This document shows, one piece after another, positions 50,911-58,948 of a DNA stretch of 64,000 bases. The notes beneath the pieces were generated by a model. The model worked only from the letters and a program-made list of their open reading frames with translations, did not search any database and was not told where the DNA came from. Where the stretch lies: contig NZ_NETK01000001.1 in the NCBI RefSeq assembly GCF_002343915.1, positions 6,028,001 through 6,092,000 of the forward strand, read 5' to 3'. A program made the position numbers and the translations under genes. How positions within the stretch are numbered: the first letter of the stretch is position 1; every line of letters starts with the position of its first letter. Origin of the DNA: Nannocystis exedens. GTDB lineage: Bacteria > Myxococcota_A > Polyangia > Nannocystales > Nannocystaceae.

Positions 50911-52119
50911 ATGCGAAGGGCATGGCTTGGGGCGCTGCTGGTCGGCGCGGCGACGGCGGAAGGATGCGCGAAAGGGAGCGCGCTCGACACCGGCGGCGTG
51001 GTGAGCGACTCCGCGGGCCCGACGACCACGACCACCACCACCGAGGCGACGACCACCGAGGCGCCCTCGACGTCGACGACGACCGGCAGCTCGACCACCA
51101 CCGACGAACCGTCGACGACCGACGCGACCGACGCGACCGGCAGCCAGAACACCACCGACGGGCCCAAGTGCGGCGACGGTCAGCTCGACCCCGGCGAGCT
51201 GTGCGACGACGGCAACGTGCTCAACAACGACGCCTGCACCAACTCGTGCAAGTTCGCGGCCTGCGGCGACGGCTTCGTGCTCGCCGGCACCGAGGAGTGC
51301 GACGACGGCAACGCGATCGACGGCGACGACTGCACCAACATGTGCACGGGCGCGGTGTGCGGCGACGGCGTGGTCCACGTCGGCCTCGAGGCGTGCGACG
51401 ACGGCAACCTTGACGACGCCGACGCCTGCACCAACCAGTGCGCGCTCGCGGGCTGCGGCGACGGCATCGTGATGATGGGCGTCGAGGAGTGCGACGACGG
51501 CAACGCCGAGAACACCGACGCCTGCACCGCGAGCTGCAAGAACGCGGTGTGCGGCGACGGCATCCTGTGGCTCGGCAGCGAGGAGTGCGAGGACGGCAAC
51601 CAGGTCCCCGGCGACGGCTGCGAGCCCGACTGCAAGAAGACGGTGATCAACAAGTACACCGCGTTCGGCCCGCAGCAGAACGTGCAGTCGGCGTCGCTGG
51701 TCGGCTGGCAGGTCTGCTACGTCGACCAGTTCGGCCACTCGGGCACGCCGGTGTCGCAGATCTTGCAGCAGTGCGGGAAGGTCAACCTGATGCTGGCGTG
51801 CCGCCCGAGCGGCAGCGAGACGTACACGCTGCTGGCCCACGGCCCGCGCGCGCTGGTGACGGCCGACACCGGCCAGAGCAACACGCCGACGGTCGCCAAC
51901 GGGAGCGGCTGGTACTTCAGCGACGCGTTCTCGTGGGGCTTCGCGGTCGAGGGCGACCCGCTCGACCGCAACAGCTGCGACATCGGCGGCGTGAATCCGG
52001 AGCGGCGGCTGTGCTTCCACACCACCGGCGGGCAGATCAACGGCGGCTTCCGCTGCGGGAGCAACGAATTTCTGAACGGCAGCCCGGACTGGGAGCGCGT
52101 GGTGCTCCACGCCGATTGA
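50911..52119 (+). CDS. DUF4215 Cys-rich repeat lipoprotein
   Basis: 402 residues. The signal LGALLVGAATAEGCAKG is a lipobox. A Thr-rich linker of ~60 residues (TTTTTTTEATTTEAP) follows. Five tandem DUF4215 repeats of ~35 residues then occur, each with the CGDG...EECDDGN...DACTxxC pattern (for example CGDGFVLAGTEECDDGNAID), ending at GDGCEPDCKK near residue 250. The last ~150 residues form a separate domain (YTAFGPQQNVQSASLVGWQV, GYFSD-like GWYFSDAFSWGFAVEG, RLCFHTTGGQINGGFRCGSN). DUF4215 is common on myxobacterial surface proteins and may bind Ca2+. Probably an outer-surface lipoprotein of unknown role. Confidence 0.85.
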   Translation: MRRAWLGALLVGAATAEGCAKGSALDTGGVVSDSAGPTTTTTTTEATTTEAPSTSTTTGSSTTTDEPSTTDATDATGSQNTTDGPKCGDGQLDPGELCDDGNVLNNDACTNSCKFAACGDGFVLAGTEECDDGNAIDGDDCTNMCTGAVCGDGVVHVGLEACDDGNLDDADACTNQCALAGCGDGIVMMGVEECDDGNAENTDACTASCKNAVCGDGILWLGSEECEDGNQVPGDGCEPDCKKTVINKYTAFGPQQNVQSASLVGWQVCYVDQFGHSGTPVSQILQQCGKVNLMLACRPSGSETYTLLAHGPRALVTADTGQSNTPTVANGSGWYFSDAFSWGFAVEGDPLDRNSCDIGGVNPERRLCFHTTGGQINGGFRCGSNEFLNGSPDWERVVLHAD

Positions 52120-52209
52120 GGGCGTCCGCGCGCGCCCCGAGGACCGCCCGCCGCGACGCACGGCGCCGCGCACGGACTGGTTTTTTCGGTACGATGGGCG
52201 GGAGCGAAG

Positions 52210-53877
52210 ATGCCTTCCCAGCCCCTCCCGCGCCTCGCGCGACCCACCCTGCTCGCCGCCGTCGCCCTGTGCGCCTGTGACGGCCACGCGCCGACGCCGG
52301 CCAAGGCGGCGGCCCCGACCGCGAGCCCGGCCGCGGCCGCGGGCAAGCCCGCGGAACCCGACGACGACGGCGCGACCGCGCCCCGCACCGTCAAGCTCGA
52401 TCTGCAGCCCGTGGCCACCCGGCGCGGGCCGATCTCGCTGCACCGCCTCGGCGACGGCGAGGTCGTGCTGGCCGGAGGGGTGCTGCTGACGCGCGTCGAC
52501 GCCGACGGCAACCTGGCCCAAGAGGCAGGTCTGCTCAGCGGCCTGCACCCGGCCGAGCCGGGCGCGGGCTGGCAGGTCCACGCGCTCGGCGGGCGCGACG
52601 ACGACTTGTGGCTGACGGTCGCGCGCGGCGGAGACGATCCCGCGCACCGCGTGTACCGCCGGCGTGAGAATACTTGGACCGCGCACGAGCCCGACCCCGA
52701 CGCTCCGGGGGCTTACTACCTGGACTATGCGACATGGCCCGAGGGCCATGCGATCGCGCTGCGTATGGGCGGCGACGGGCAGGCGGCGCTGGTGGTGCTC
52801 GACGACGACGGCGCGCGGCCGGCCCGGCCGCGGCTCGAGGTCGCGGGCCTGAGCGAGGCGCCGCGGCCGACCCGGCTGGCGGGGCTGGCGAGCGGCGAGC
52901 TGTTCGCGTCGGTCGCGGCCGGCCCGGCGGGCGCCGAGGGGCAGCCCGGGCTGCAGTCCGGGATGCTGCGCTGGGGCCCGACGGACGCGACGGGGATCTT
53001 CGCGCCGCTGCCGGGGCTCGAGTCGCGGGCGCCGAAGCAGGTGTCGGCGCTGGTCGAGAGCGGCGGGCAGGTGCTGATCGGCGACGGGGTCGAGATCGAC
53101 GACGAGGTGGTGCCGTACGTGGCCGGCTTCGACGGCACGTCCTGGCGCCTGCTCGACCCGCCGCCGGCGCGCGGCGCGGTGGTGTCGCTGGTCGAGACGC
53201 CCGAGCCGGCGCTGTTCGCCGTCGTCGACGAGGAGGGGCCCGCCGACAGTCTGTGGCGGATCCACGCCGGCGGCGACTGGGACGTGTGGGAGCGCGTCGA
53301 GCTGCCGCCGGTGCAGCTGGCCGCGGGCTGGTTCTGGGACCAGGAGGCCGGGGCGTGGGCGTCGGAGCCGGCGCCGGCGGCCGGGCTCGTGCCGTCGCCG
53401 CGGGCGATCGGCCGCGACGCCGCCGGGTCGCTGTGGGTCAGCGCCGGCCTGCTCCTGCCCGATGGGACAGCTTCGCCGCACCACGCGGTCCTGCGCAGCG
53501 GCCCCGCAGCGGCCCCGCTGGCGCTCTACGACGACGGCCAGATCCACGCGGCCCAGCAGGACCTGCTGCCGCGCAAGGCCCCGCGGGCCGGCGACCCGAC
53601 CTGTCCGCAAGTTTATGTCCATTTGTACACTGTCTCGGAGGACAGCCCGGAGGTCGGCACGCCCGAGCTGCGGGCCGCCCTGGCCGGGCCGCTCGGGTCG
53701 CTGCTGCTCGGCGAGGTCCGCTCGCAGGGCGAGCGCCAGGTCGGGCTGCTGCTGGCGGCCGGCGACTACGAGACGCACAAGGCGGCCATCGCCGGGGTGG
53801 CCGCCAAGCTGCGCTACCGCTCGCGGGCCAGCTGCGGCCACCCGCCCCTGCTCCGCGGCTGGCGCGCCGGCGGCTGA
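52210..53877 (+). CDS. Propeller-like lipoprotein
   Basis: 555 residues. The signal LLAAVALCACDG is a lipobox, followed by an Ala/Pro-rich linker. Repeats such as ISLHRLGDGEVVLAGGVLLT, WQVHALGGRDDDLWLTVARG, RPTRLAGLASGELFASVAAG and GRDAAGSLWVSAGLLL look like beta-propeller blades. The C-terminal part (CPQVYVHLYTVSEDSPEVGT, LLAAGDYETHKAAIAGVAA) is a distinct small domain. The family is not recognised. Several palindromic elements occur inside the frame, the clearest at 52733-52750; others are near 52513, 53457 and 53601-53655. Confidence 0.68.
   Translation: MPSQPLPRLARPTLLAAVALCACDGHAPTPAKAAAPTASPAAAAGKPAEPDDDGATAPRTVKLDLQPVATRRGPISLHRLGDGEVVLAGGVLLTRVDADGNLAQEAGLLSGLHPAEPGAGWQVHALGGRDDDLWLTVARGGDDPAHRVYRRRENTWTAHEPDPDAPGAYYLDYATWPEGHAIALRMGGDGQAALVVLDDDGARPARPRLEVAGLSEAPRPTRLAGLASGELFASVAAGPAGAEGQPGLQSGMLRWGPTDATGIFAPLPGLESRAPKQVSALVESGGQVLIGDGVEIDDEVVPYVAGFDGTSWRLLDPPPARGAVVSLVETPEPALFAVVDEEGPADSLWRIHAGGDWDVWERVELPPVQLAAGWFWDQEAGAWASEPAPAAGLVPSPRAIGRDAAGSLWVSAGLLLPDGTASPHHAVLRSGPAAAPLALYDDGQIHAAQQDLLPRKAPRAGDPTCPQVYVHLYTVSEDSPEVGTPELRAALAGPLGSLLLGEVRSQGERQVGLLLAAGDYETHKAAIAGVAAKLRYRSRASCGHPPLLRGWRAGG
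52733..52750. repeat. Perfect palindromic element within a coding region
   Basis: CATGGCCC-GA-GGGCCATG, an 8-bp perfect stem, encodes part of ATWPEGHA. Confidence 0.7.
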
Positions 53878-53954
53878 GCGCGCGTCACGGGCGCGGGCCG
53901 AGTCCCGTCGCGGCCGGTCGAGGGCGCGCGCCAGCTCGTCCGGGGGCCGGGACG

Positions 53955-54230
53955 GCGCTCTCGGACATGTCGCAAGAGTCAGGTCGTGGGAGGCCGGGCG
54001 CGGGCCGTGCCCCGGCCGGAGCCCAGCGCTCATGGACATGTCGCAAGAGACATGTCGCAGGCGAGGAGGCCGTGCCTCGGCGCGAACCAGCGCTCGTGGC
54101 ATGGCGCGAGGGACATGTCGTGAGGGCGGCCGGGGTTCGGGCGCCGCCGGCGCTCGTGGGCGTGGCGCGAAGGGCATCGCCGCGGCGACGAACGCGAATG
54201 TGCTTCGGGACATGCCCGAACGGACATGCA
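53955..54230. repeat. Tandem array of ~65-bp units, each carrying a palindromic element
   Basis: Units begin with GCGCTC at 53955, 54026, 54090 and 54150 (spacings 71, 64 and 60). The first two carry GGACATGTCGCAAGAG exactly; the third carries GGCATGGCGCGAGGGACATG; the fourth is more diverged. A further pair, GGGACATGCCCGAACGGACATGC, lies at 54207-54230 just before the next gene's stop. The array fills the 355 bases between two convergent genes. Confidence 0.75.
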
Positions 54231-54234
54231 GGCG

Positions 54235-55050
54235 TCAGCGCACCGCGAAGCCGTAGGAGCTCCAGAAGCTCTCCCAGTCGGCGTCCTTGCAGCCGGCGCA
54301 GCGCCGCATGTGGACCGCGCGCAGCAGCCACGGCCCGCTCGCGGCCACGGTGAAGCGGGCGCGGCCGTCGGCGTCGGTGGTGGCCGCCTGGGCGACGACG
54401 CGGCCGTCGCGGCCGCGGGCGAACGCCTCGACGGTGGCCCCGGCGAGCGGCTCGCCGAGGAATTGCAGCTGCACGCCGAGGCGGTCGCCGGGGCGCACGG
54501 CGGCGAGGTCGCGGTCGGGGACGAGCTCGAGGCGGTGGCCGAGGACGCGGGTCGAGACGCCGTCGACCGGGTCGCCGACCTGCACGAAGCTCTTCAGGTA
54601 GCGGGTGTAGCGCTCGCGCCCGGGCTGCCAGCGCTCACCGGCCCGCTTGCGCTCGGCGAAGGCGGCGCCCAGGCCCTCGTGGCGGAGGTAGCGGTTGAAC
54701 TTGAGCGGTTTGAGCTCGATGTGCGAGGCGTCGCGCTCGAGCCCGAACAGGTAGCCGCCGGCGCCGCCGAGCCGCAGATCGAGGAACGGCGCGGCGCCGT
54801 CGCGCGCCTGCGCCAGCAGGTCGAGCTCGCCCAGGGCCGTGATCTGCCGCAGCGAGACCAGCCGCCGCCGCTCCATCGCCTTCTGCGCCTCGGCCGTGAA
54901 GTCCTCGCCGACCCAAAGGCTGAGCGCGAGCGCGCCCCCTGCTGCCGGCGACAGCGGCGAGAACTCGAGCCAGTAGTCGTGGGCGCGGGCCGGGAAGGCC
55001 AGGCAGAACGCGGCCAAAAAGCCGAGGGCGAGGACGCGGACGGACGGCAC
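54235..55050 (-). CDS. DUF4198 exported protein
   Basis: 271 residues from GTG 55050 with signal peptide VLALGFLAAFCLAFPARAHD. The mature N-terminus HDYWLEFSPL and the pair of beta domains are typical of DUF4198 proteins, periplasmic or outer-membrane proteins with a start His that are often tied to nickel or cobalt uptake. Other features: LSLWVGEDFTAEAQKAM, GGYLFGLERDASHIEL, LVQVGD-like SFVQVGDPVDGVSTRVLGHR, and a C-terminal Ig-like repeat ending GPWLLRAVHMRRCAGCKDAD, WESFWSSYGFAVR. The conserved N-terminal His suggests metal handling (inference). The neighbouring His/Glu-rich lipoprotein fits that view. Confidence 0.75.
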   Translation of the reverse strand: MPSVRVLALGFLAAFCLAFPARAHDYWLEFSPLSPAAGGALALSLWVGEDFTAEAQKAMERRRLVSLRQITALGELDLLAQARDGAAPFLDLRLGGAGGYLFGLERDASHIELKPLKFNRYLRHEGLGAAFAERKRAGERWQPGRERYTRYLKSFVQVGDPVDGVSTRVLGHRLELVPDRDLAAVRPGDRLGVQLQFLGEPLAGATVEAFARGRDGRVVAQAATTDADGRARFTVAASGPWLLRAVHMRRCAGCKDADWESFWSSYGFAVR

Positions 55051-55649
55051 GGCCTCGCAGCATACCCCCGCTCGCCGGCTGCCGCGATTTTCGCGCGAGG
55101 GCGAGGACGCGAGGGCGTGGCGCGCGGCGGCGAGGATGGCCAGGGCCGCGGAGCTGGACGGGGCGTCTGCGGGCTCCCGGCGTCGATGGTGGTCCCGGCG
55201 TCGCGCGCCGCGGGACGTCGATCCATCCGCTGAGCCGGGCGATCGCCACCACGTGCGAGTCGAGGCGGACGACGGACGCGGCGCACAGCCGCGTCTGCAG
55301 GTCGACCGCCTCGGCGGCGAGGAGGGGGCGCGCCGCGGCGGCGAGGGTGACGGCGCCCCCGCTGGCCGATGACGCCGCGCGCGTGGCCGGACGAGCGGAG
55401 CCGAGGATCGGCGACGAGGTTGATGGAGCCCGGCTGGCTCACGAGGCCGCGCGCGTGACCGAGGGAGCGGCGGCGAGGGTGGCGGAGCCCGGCTGGCTCA
55501 CGAGGCGGCGCGCGCCGCCGGACGAGCCGGGCCGAGGCGCGGACGGCAGGGCCGCCCGCGATTTTTAGGACATGCCTTCAAAAACATGTCCGAACGGGCA
55601 TTCTCTGACGGACATATCCCCCGGGACATGTCCGAAGCGGACATGCGGC
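55051..55649. repeat. Intergenic region with degenerate ~60-bp repeats and an element cluster
   Basis: GGAGCCCGGCTGGCTCACGA occurs at about 55424 and again at about 55484, with a diverged third copy near 55350. From 55567 to 55645 there are five or six half-elements: GGACATGCC, AACATGTCCGAACGGGCAT, GGACATATCC, GGGACATGTCC and GGACATGCGG. No gene seen. Confidence 0.55.
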
Positions 55650-56024
55650 TCAGCCGGTCGAGGAGGTCGTGTCGGCGGTCGTGCCGGTGTGGTCGTGCTC
55701 GGTCTCGCCGTGGTCTTGCGTGGTGGTCGCCTCGGTGGGCCCGGTGCCGGAGCTGCCGGTCTCGCTGGCGTGGGGTTCGGTCTCGTGGGCCTCGGTCTCG
55801 TGGTGGTCGGTCTCGTGGGCTTCGGACTCGCCCGCGGTCCCGTGGTCATGCGGCTCCTGGCAGGTGCCCTTGCCGTCGTGGAAGTCGCAGATCAGGCCCT
55901 CGCCGCACTGCTCGGCCTTGTCGCAGGGGTTGCCGACGTTGCTCTGGCCGGTGCAGCCGGCGGCCAGAGCCGAGAGGAGCAGGGCAGGGAGCAGGGCGGG
56001 GAACGAGCGAGCGGCGCGGGTCAT
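55650..56024 (-). CDS. His/Glu/Thr-rich small lipoprotein
   Basis: 124 residues from ATG 56024. The signal SFPALLPALLLSALAAGCTG is a lipobox. It is followed by a small Cys module (NPCDKAEQCGEGLICDFHDG, KGTCQEP). The remaining ~70 residues are low-complexity with many His and Glu (HETDHHETEAHETEPHASET), an arrangement able to bind Zn, Ni or Cu (inference), and a Thr-rich end. It resembles small metal-buffering lipoproteins, and the DUF4198 gene on the same strand may be functionally linked. The family is not recognised. Confidence 0.65.
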   Translation of the reverse strand: MTRAARSFPALLPALLLSALAAGCTGQSNVGNPCDKAEQCGEGLICDFHDGKGTCQEPHDHGTAGESEAHETDHHETEAHETEPHASETGSSGTGPTEATTTQDHGETEHDHTGTTADTTSSTG

Positions 56025-56155
56025 GACGAGGACCGACAACATAGGCGCGGCGTCGCGGCCGTGTACATGCGTCGCGCTGTCGCACGCCGCGAGGAGCGCG
56101 GGGGCGATGCGACCCGATGTCGCAGCGGCCCGGTTTACCGGCCGTCTCGGCGCCG

Positions 56156-56551
56156 ATGCGGCGCGGGATCGGTTACACGGCGGAGGTGACGTCTCGCATC
56201 GCCGTACGGCAGGGGTCGGCCCCGATCGGGCTCGGCGGGGCCGCCGCGGCCCTGCTGCTGGCCGCCGCGCTGGCGGGCTCGACCGCGGGCTGCATCACCG
56301 CCTTCGCCCCCGACATCCGCCGCGAGGAGCACCACGCGGCGATGACGTCGCAGTCGACCCGCGGGGCCTGCCTCAAGTGCCACGAGCTCGAGTCGCACAT
56401 GGCGAAGCGGATGCGGGGCATGGACCCGGCGATGCTCGAGCGCCACATGGTCGAGATGAACAAGATCATCCGCCCGCCGCTGGTGGCCGACTGGATGGTC
56501 AAGGACCGCCGCGGGTGCGTCGACTGCCACGCGATCAAGGGGGCGCGGTGA
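56156..56551 (+). CDS. Diheme c-type cytochrome lipoprotein
   Basis: About 131 residues from ATG 56156; ATG 56117 and GTG 56186 are alternatives. The hydrophobic signal (IGLGGAAAALLLAAALAG) ends in a lipobox, GSTAGC. Two haem-c motifs, CLKCHE and CVDCHA, frame a Met/His-rich helix (HMAKRMRGMDPAMLERHMVE) that could supply axial ligands. It is probably a small electron carrier in the periplasm. The stop codon overlaps the start of the next gene (GTGA), so it is co-translated with the outer-membrane barrel gene. The combination suggests extracytoplasmic electron transfer, but no other components are nearby. Confidence 0.75.
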   Translation: MRRGIGYTAEVTSRIAVRQGSAPIGLGGAAAALLLAAALAGSTAGCITAFAPDIRREEHHAAMTSQSTRGACLKCHELESHMAKRMRGMDPAMLERHMVEMNKIIRPPLVADWMVKDRRGCVDCHAIKGAR

Positions 56552-57431
56552 GCCGCCGCCGCGCGCGAGGGCGAGGCGCGGCGCGCCTCCTGGCCGCCGC
56601 GCTGGCGCTGGCCCCGCGGCCGCGCGCGCCCACCACGTGCCCGGCCACGGCGCGTCCGAGGGGGTGCGCACGATCAACAGCCTCAACGGCGCCGGCGGGA
56701 AGGCCAACACGCGGCTCCTGCTGATCAACGAGTTCGTCTACACCGGCTTCGGCCTCAACCCGGGCACGATGGACTCGCTGTCGCTGGTCGGCGAGTACGC
56801 GCCGCGCCCGTGGCTGTCGTTCGCCCTGCAGGCGCCGCTGCTGATGTTCCGCGCCGCCGACACGCAGGGAGAGACCCGGGTCGGCTACGGCGACACGCGG
56901 GTGCAAGTGCGGGTCACGCCGCACGCGAGCAAGCTGATCCACCGGGTGCTGACGGCCGGGCTCAACGCCTCGCTGCCGACGCGGACGGTGCGGTTCACCG
57001 TCGACCCGGGGCCGATCGTGGCGGTCGCGCCGTACGTGGTGTTCACGCGTACGTACATGACCTGGTACTGGCAGGTGCTGGCGATCTCGACGGTCGACAT
57101 CCGCCGCGCCGGCGTGGCGGTCGACTTCGGCGCCAGCGGCCAGGTCGGCGCGCGGCTGGCCGGCGGCAAGGTCAACCTCGGCGTCGGCCTCCTGCTCGAC
57201 ACCCGCCTCGCGGCCTTCTGCGCCCTGCCCGAGGGCGGCCGCGAGTTCTGCCCCGGCAACCGCGCCGGCGAGCTGTACCGCGACCTCGGCACGGCCCGCG
57301 GCACCGGCCTGATGGCGGTCTCGTACAACTTCCACCGCCGCGGCTCGCTGGTCGGCTCGGTCCAGGTCCCGTTCACGCGGCTCCGCGACTACACGATCGG
57401 CTGGAGCCTCGGCGTCCAGATCTTTTTTTGA
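56548..57431 (+). CDS. Outer-membrane beta-barrel protein (apparent frameshift)
   Basis: GTG 56548 starts a signal peptide (RGAARLLAAALALAP). One base appears to be missing near 56620. With it restored, the text continues ...RAARAHHVPGHGASEGVRTI, a normal cleavage site and mature start. The body (LLINEFVYTGFGLNPGTMDS, LVGEYAPRPWLSFALQAPLL, TRVGYGDTRVQVRVTP, VLTAGLNASLPTRTVRF, MAVSYNFHRRGSLVGSVQVP, YTIGWSLGVQIFF) alternates polar and aromatic residues and ends in Phe, as for a transport or assembly barrel. The span of 884 bases fits a 1-base loss. It is translationally coupled to the diheme cytochrome gene. Confidence 0.68.
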
Positions 57432-57433
57432 AA

Positions 57434-57512
57434 CACCTGTTCCGGGGGACAGATCGGCCGGGCGCTCGGGCCATGTCCGAAGGCACGTGACCCCGGAGAC
57501 AGGCAGCTCGAC
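57434..57512. repeat. Palindromic elements between convergent genes
   Basis: CACCTGTTCCGGGGGACAG, GGCCATGTCCGAAGGCACGTG and GGAGACAGG fill the gap between the barrel gene and the OmpA-like gene. Confidence 0.6.
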
Positions 57513-58007
57513 TCAGGGCTCTTCGCCCTCGATGAGGATCGGCTCGGCGAAGCGCGACTTCAACGGGGTGCCGTCGGGGTAGAAGAAATAGAACTCGACG
57601 CGGCGGTTGGCGGCGCGGCCCTCTTCGGTGTTGTTGTCGCCGGTCGGGTCGGCCTGGCCGCGCGAGCCGATGTGTACGCGGGTGGGGTCGACCTTGCCGT
57701 CGGCCTTGAGGAGGAGCGCCTCGCGCACCTCGCGGGCGCGCTGGAGGCCGAGCTGCATGTTCTTGTTGGCCTGGCCCTGCGAGTCGGTGCGGCCGATCAG
57801 CAGGAGGTGCAGCTCGGGGTTCTTGACGAGGGCGTCGGCGGCCTGGCCGACGACCGGCCGGTCGTCGAAGGTGACGATGTTCGAGCCGGTGGCGAAGTAG
57901 GCCGGGGCGACCTCGGGCGGCGGCGGGCGCGAGGACGGCGTCGTCGAGCCGCCGGCTTGCTTGCAGGCGGCGAGGAGCAGGACCAGCGCGAGAGCGGCGC
58001 GAGGCAT
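57513..58007 (-). CDS. OmpA-family lipoprotein
   Basis: 164 residues. The signal LALVLLLAACKQ is a lipobox, followed by a Ser/Pro linker of ~25 residues. Residues ~45-155 are an OmpA-like peptidoglycan-binding domain: IVTFDDRPVVGQAADALVKN, LHLLLIGRTDSQGQANKNMQ, LGLQRAREVREAL, VHIGSRGQADPTGDNNTEEG and RAANRRVEFYF (the NRRVEF signature). The protein would link the outer membrane to peptidoglycan (Pal-like). It stands alone and is convergent with the barrel gene. Confidence 0.85.
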   Translation of the reverse strand: MPRAALALVLLLAACKQAGGSTTPSSRPPPPEVAPAYFATGSNIVTFDDRPVVGQAADALVKNPELHLLLIGRTDSQGQANKNMQLGLQRAREVREALLLKADGKVDPTRVHIGSRGQADPTGDNNTEEGRAANRRVEFYFFYPDGTPLKSRFAEPILIEGEEP

Positions 58008-58092
58008 GCCGCGAGGGTATCACCCCGGCCCGGGCCTGCGCCCGCGGGGCGGGTGCGCTTCCGCGCTCGCGGCGGCGTCGGTTACCCTGCGC

Positions 58093-58944
58093 GTGGTGCA
58101 GGGCGGGTCCTGGGCGAGGTTGTTCGAGCGCGAGCCGGCGCTGTTCGCCGCCGGCCTGCGCGCGGCGACGATCGCGGCGGCGCTGTGGCTGTCGCTCGAG
58201 GTCGACCTGCGCTGGGCCTCGCTGCCCAAGGACGCGACGGTGTCGGTCGCAGGGCTGGTGGTGCCGACGACGTGGTGGGCGTCGCAGGCGCTGCTGTGGC
58301 TGGGTCGCGCGCTGCTGTGGGGCGGGGCGCCGATATGGCTGTTCGGACATGTGCGAGCGGTCAGGATCGGCGCCGCCTGGGCGACGACGCTGGGGATGCT
58401 GACGGTCGGCTCGCTCTACTGGGAGAACCTGCCGTGGTTCCGCCACAAGTTCGTGCCGCCGCTGTGGCTGCTGGTGCTGCTGGTCGCCGGCGAGCACGCG
58501 CGCGCGGAGCCGGGGCGAGCGCCGCGGTGGATCCGCGAGGGCGCGGTGTTCGTGCTGGCGTGCTTCTACGCCGGCGCGGGGGCTCATAAATTGCTCGCGT
58601 CCGGCTGGCGCTGGGCCGACGGGACCGCCCTGCAGCTGTGGCTGTGGCGCCTCGGCGATTCCGACAGCCTGGTGCGCGCGTGGGCGATCGCCGACGCGCG
58701 GGTGGCCGCGGCGCTGGCGAGCGTGGCGCTGGCGCTCGAGCTGGCGACGGTCCTGCTGGTGCCGCTGCCGCGCGCGCGACCGTGGCTGGCGGCCGGGCTG
58801 GTGGCCCTGCACGTCGGCATCGACCAGGTGCTGCACATCGACTTCCGGCCGATGATCCTGCTGGTGGTCGTGGTGCTGCTGCCGTGGCCGGAATGGTGGC
58901 AGCGGGCAACGGCGCAAGCGCGGTCGCGAAGCGGCGCAGCGTGA
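58093..58944 (+). CDS. Multi-spanning membrane protein, HTTM/DoxX-like
   Basis: 283 residues from GTG 58093 (58096 also possible). About seven hydrophobic segments (LRAATIAAALWLSLEV, ASQALLWLGRALLWGGAPIW, AAWATTLGMLTVGSLYW, VPPLWLLVLLVAG, GAVFVLACFYAGAGAHKLLA, VALALELATVLLVPLP, PMILLVVVVLLPWPEWW). FYAGAGAHKLLASGWRWADG with HVGIDQVLHIDF recalls the HTTM/vitamin-K-dependent gamma-carboxylase-like fold, but the match is weak. A palindromic half-element (GGACATGTGCGAGCGGTCAGG) lies in frame near 58345. It is convergent with the HEAT-repeat gene, 4 bases apart. Confidence 0.6.
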   Translation: MVQGGSWARLFEREPALFAAGLRAATIAAALWLSLEVDLRWASLPKDATVSVAGLVVPTTWWASQALLWLGRALLWGGAPIWLFGHVRAVRIGAAWATTLGMLTVGSLYWENLPWFRHKFVPPLWLLVLLVAGEHARAEPGRAPRWIREGAVFVLACFYAGAGAHKLLASGWRWADGTALQLWLWRLGDSDSLVRAWAIADARVAAALASVALALELATVLLVPLPRARPWLAAGLVALHVGIDQVLHIDFRPMILLVVVVLLPWPEWWQRATAQARSRSGAA

Positions 58945-58948
58945 GGCT

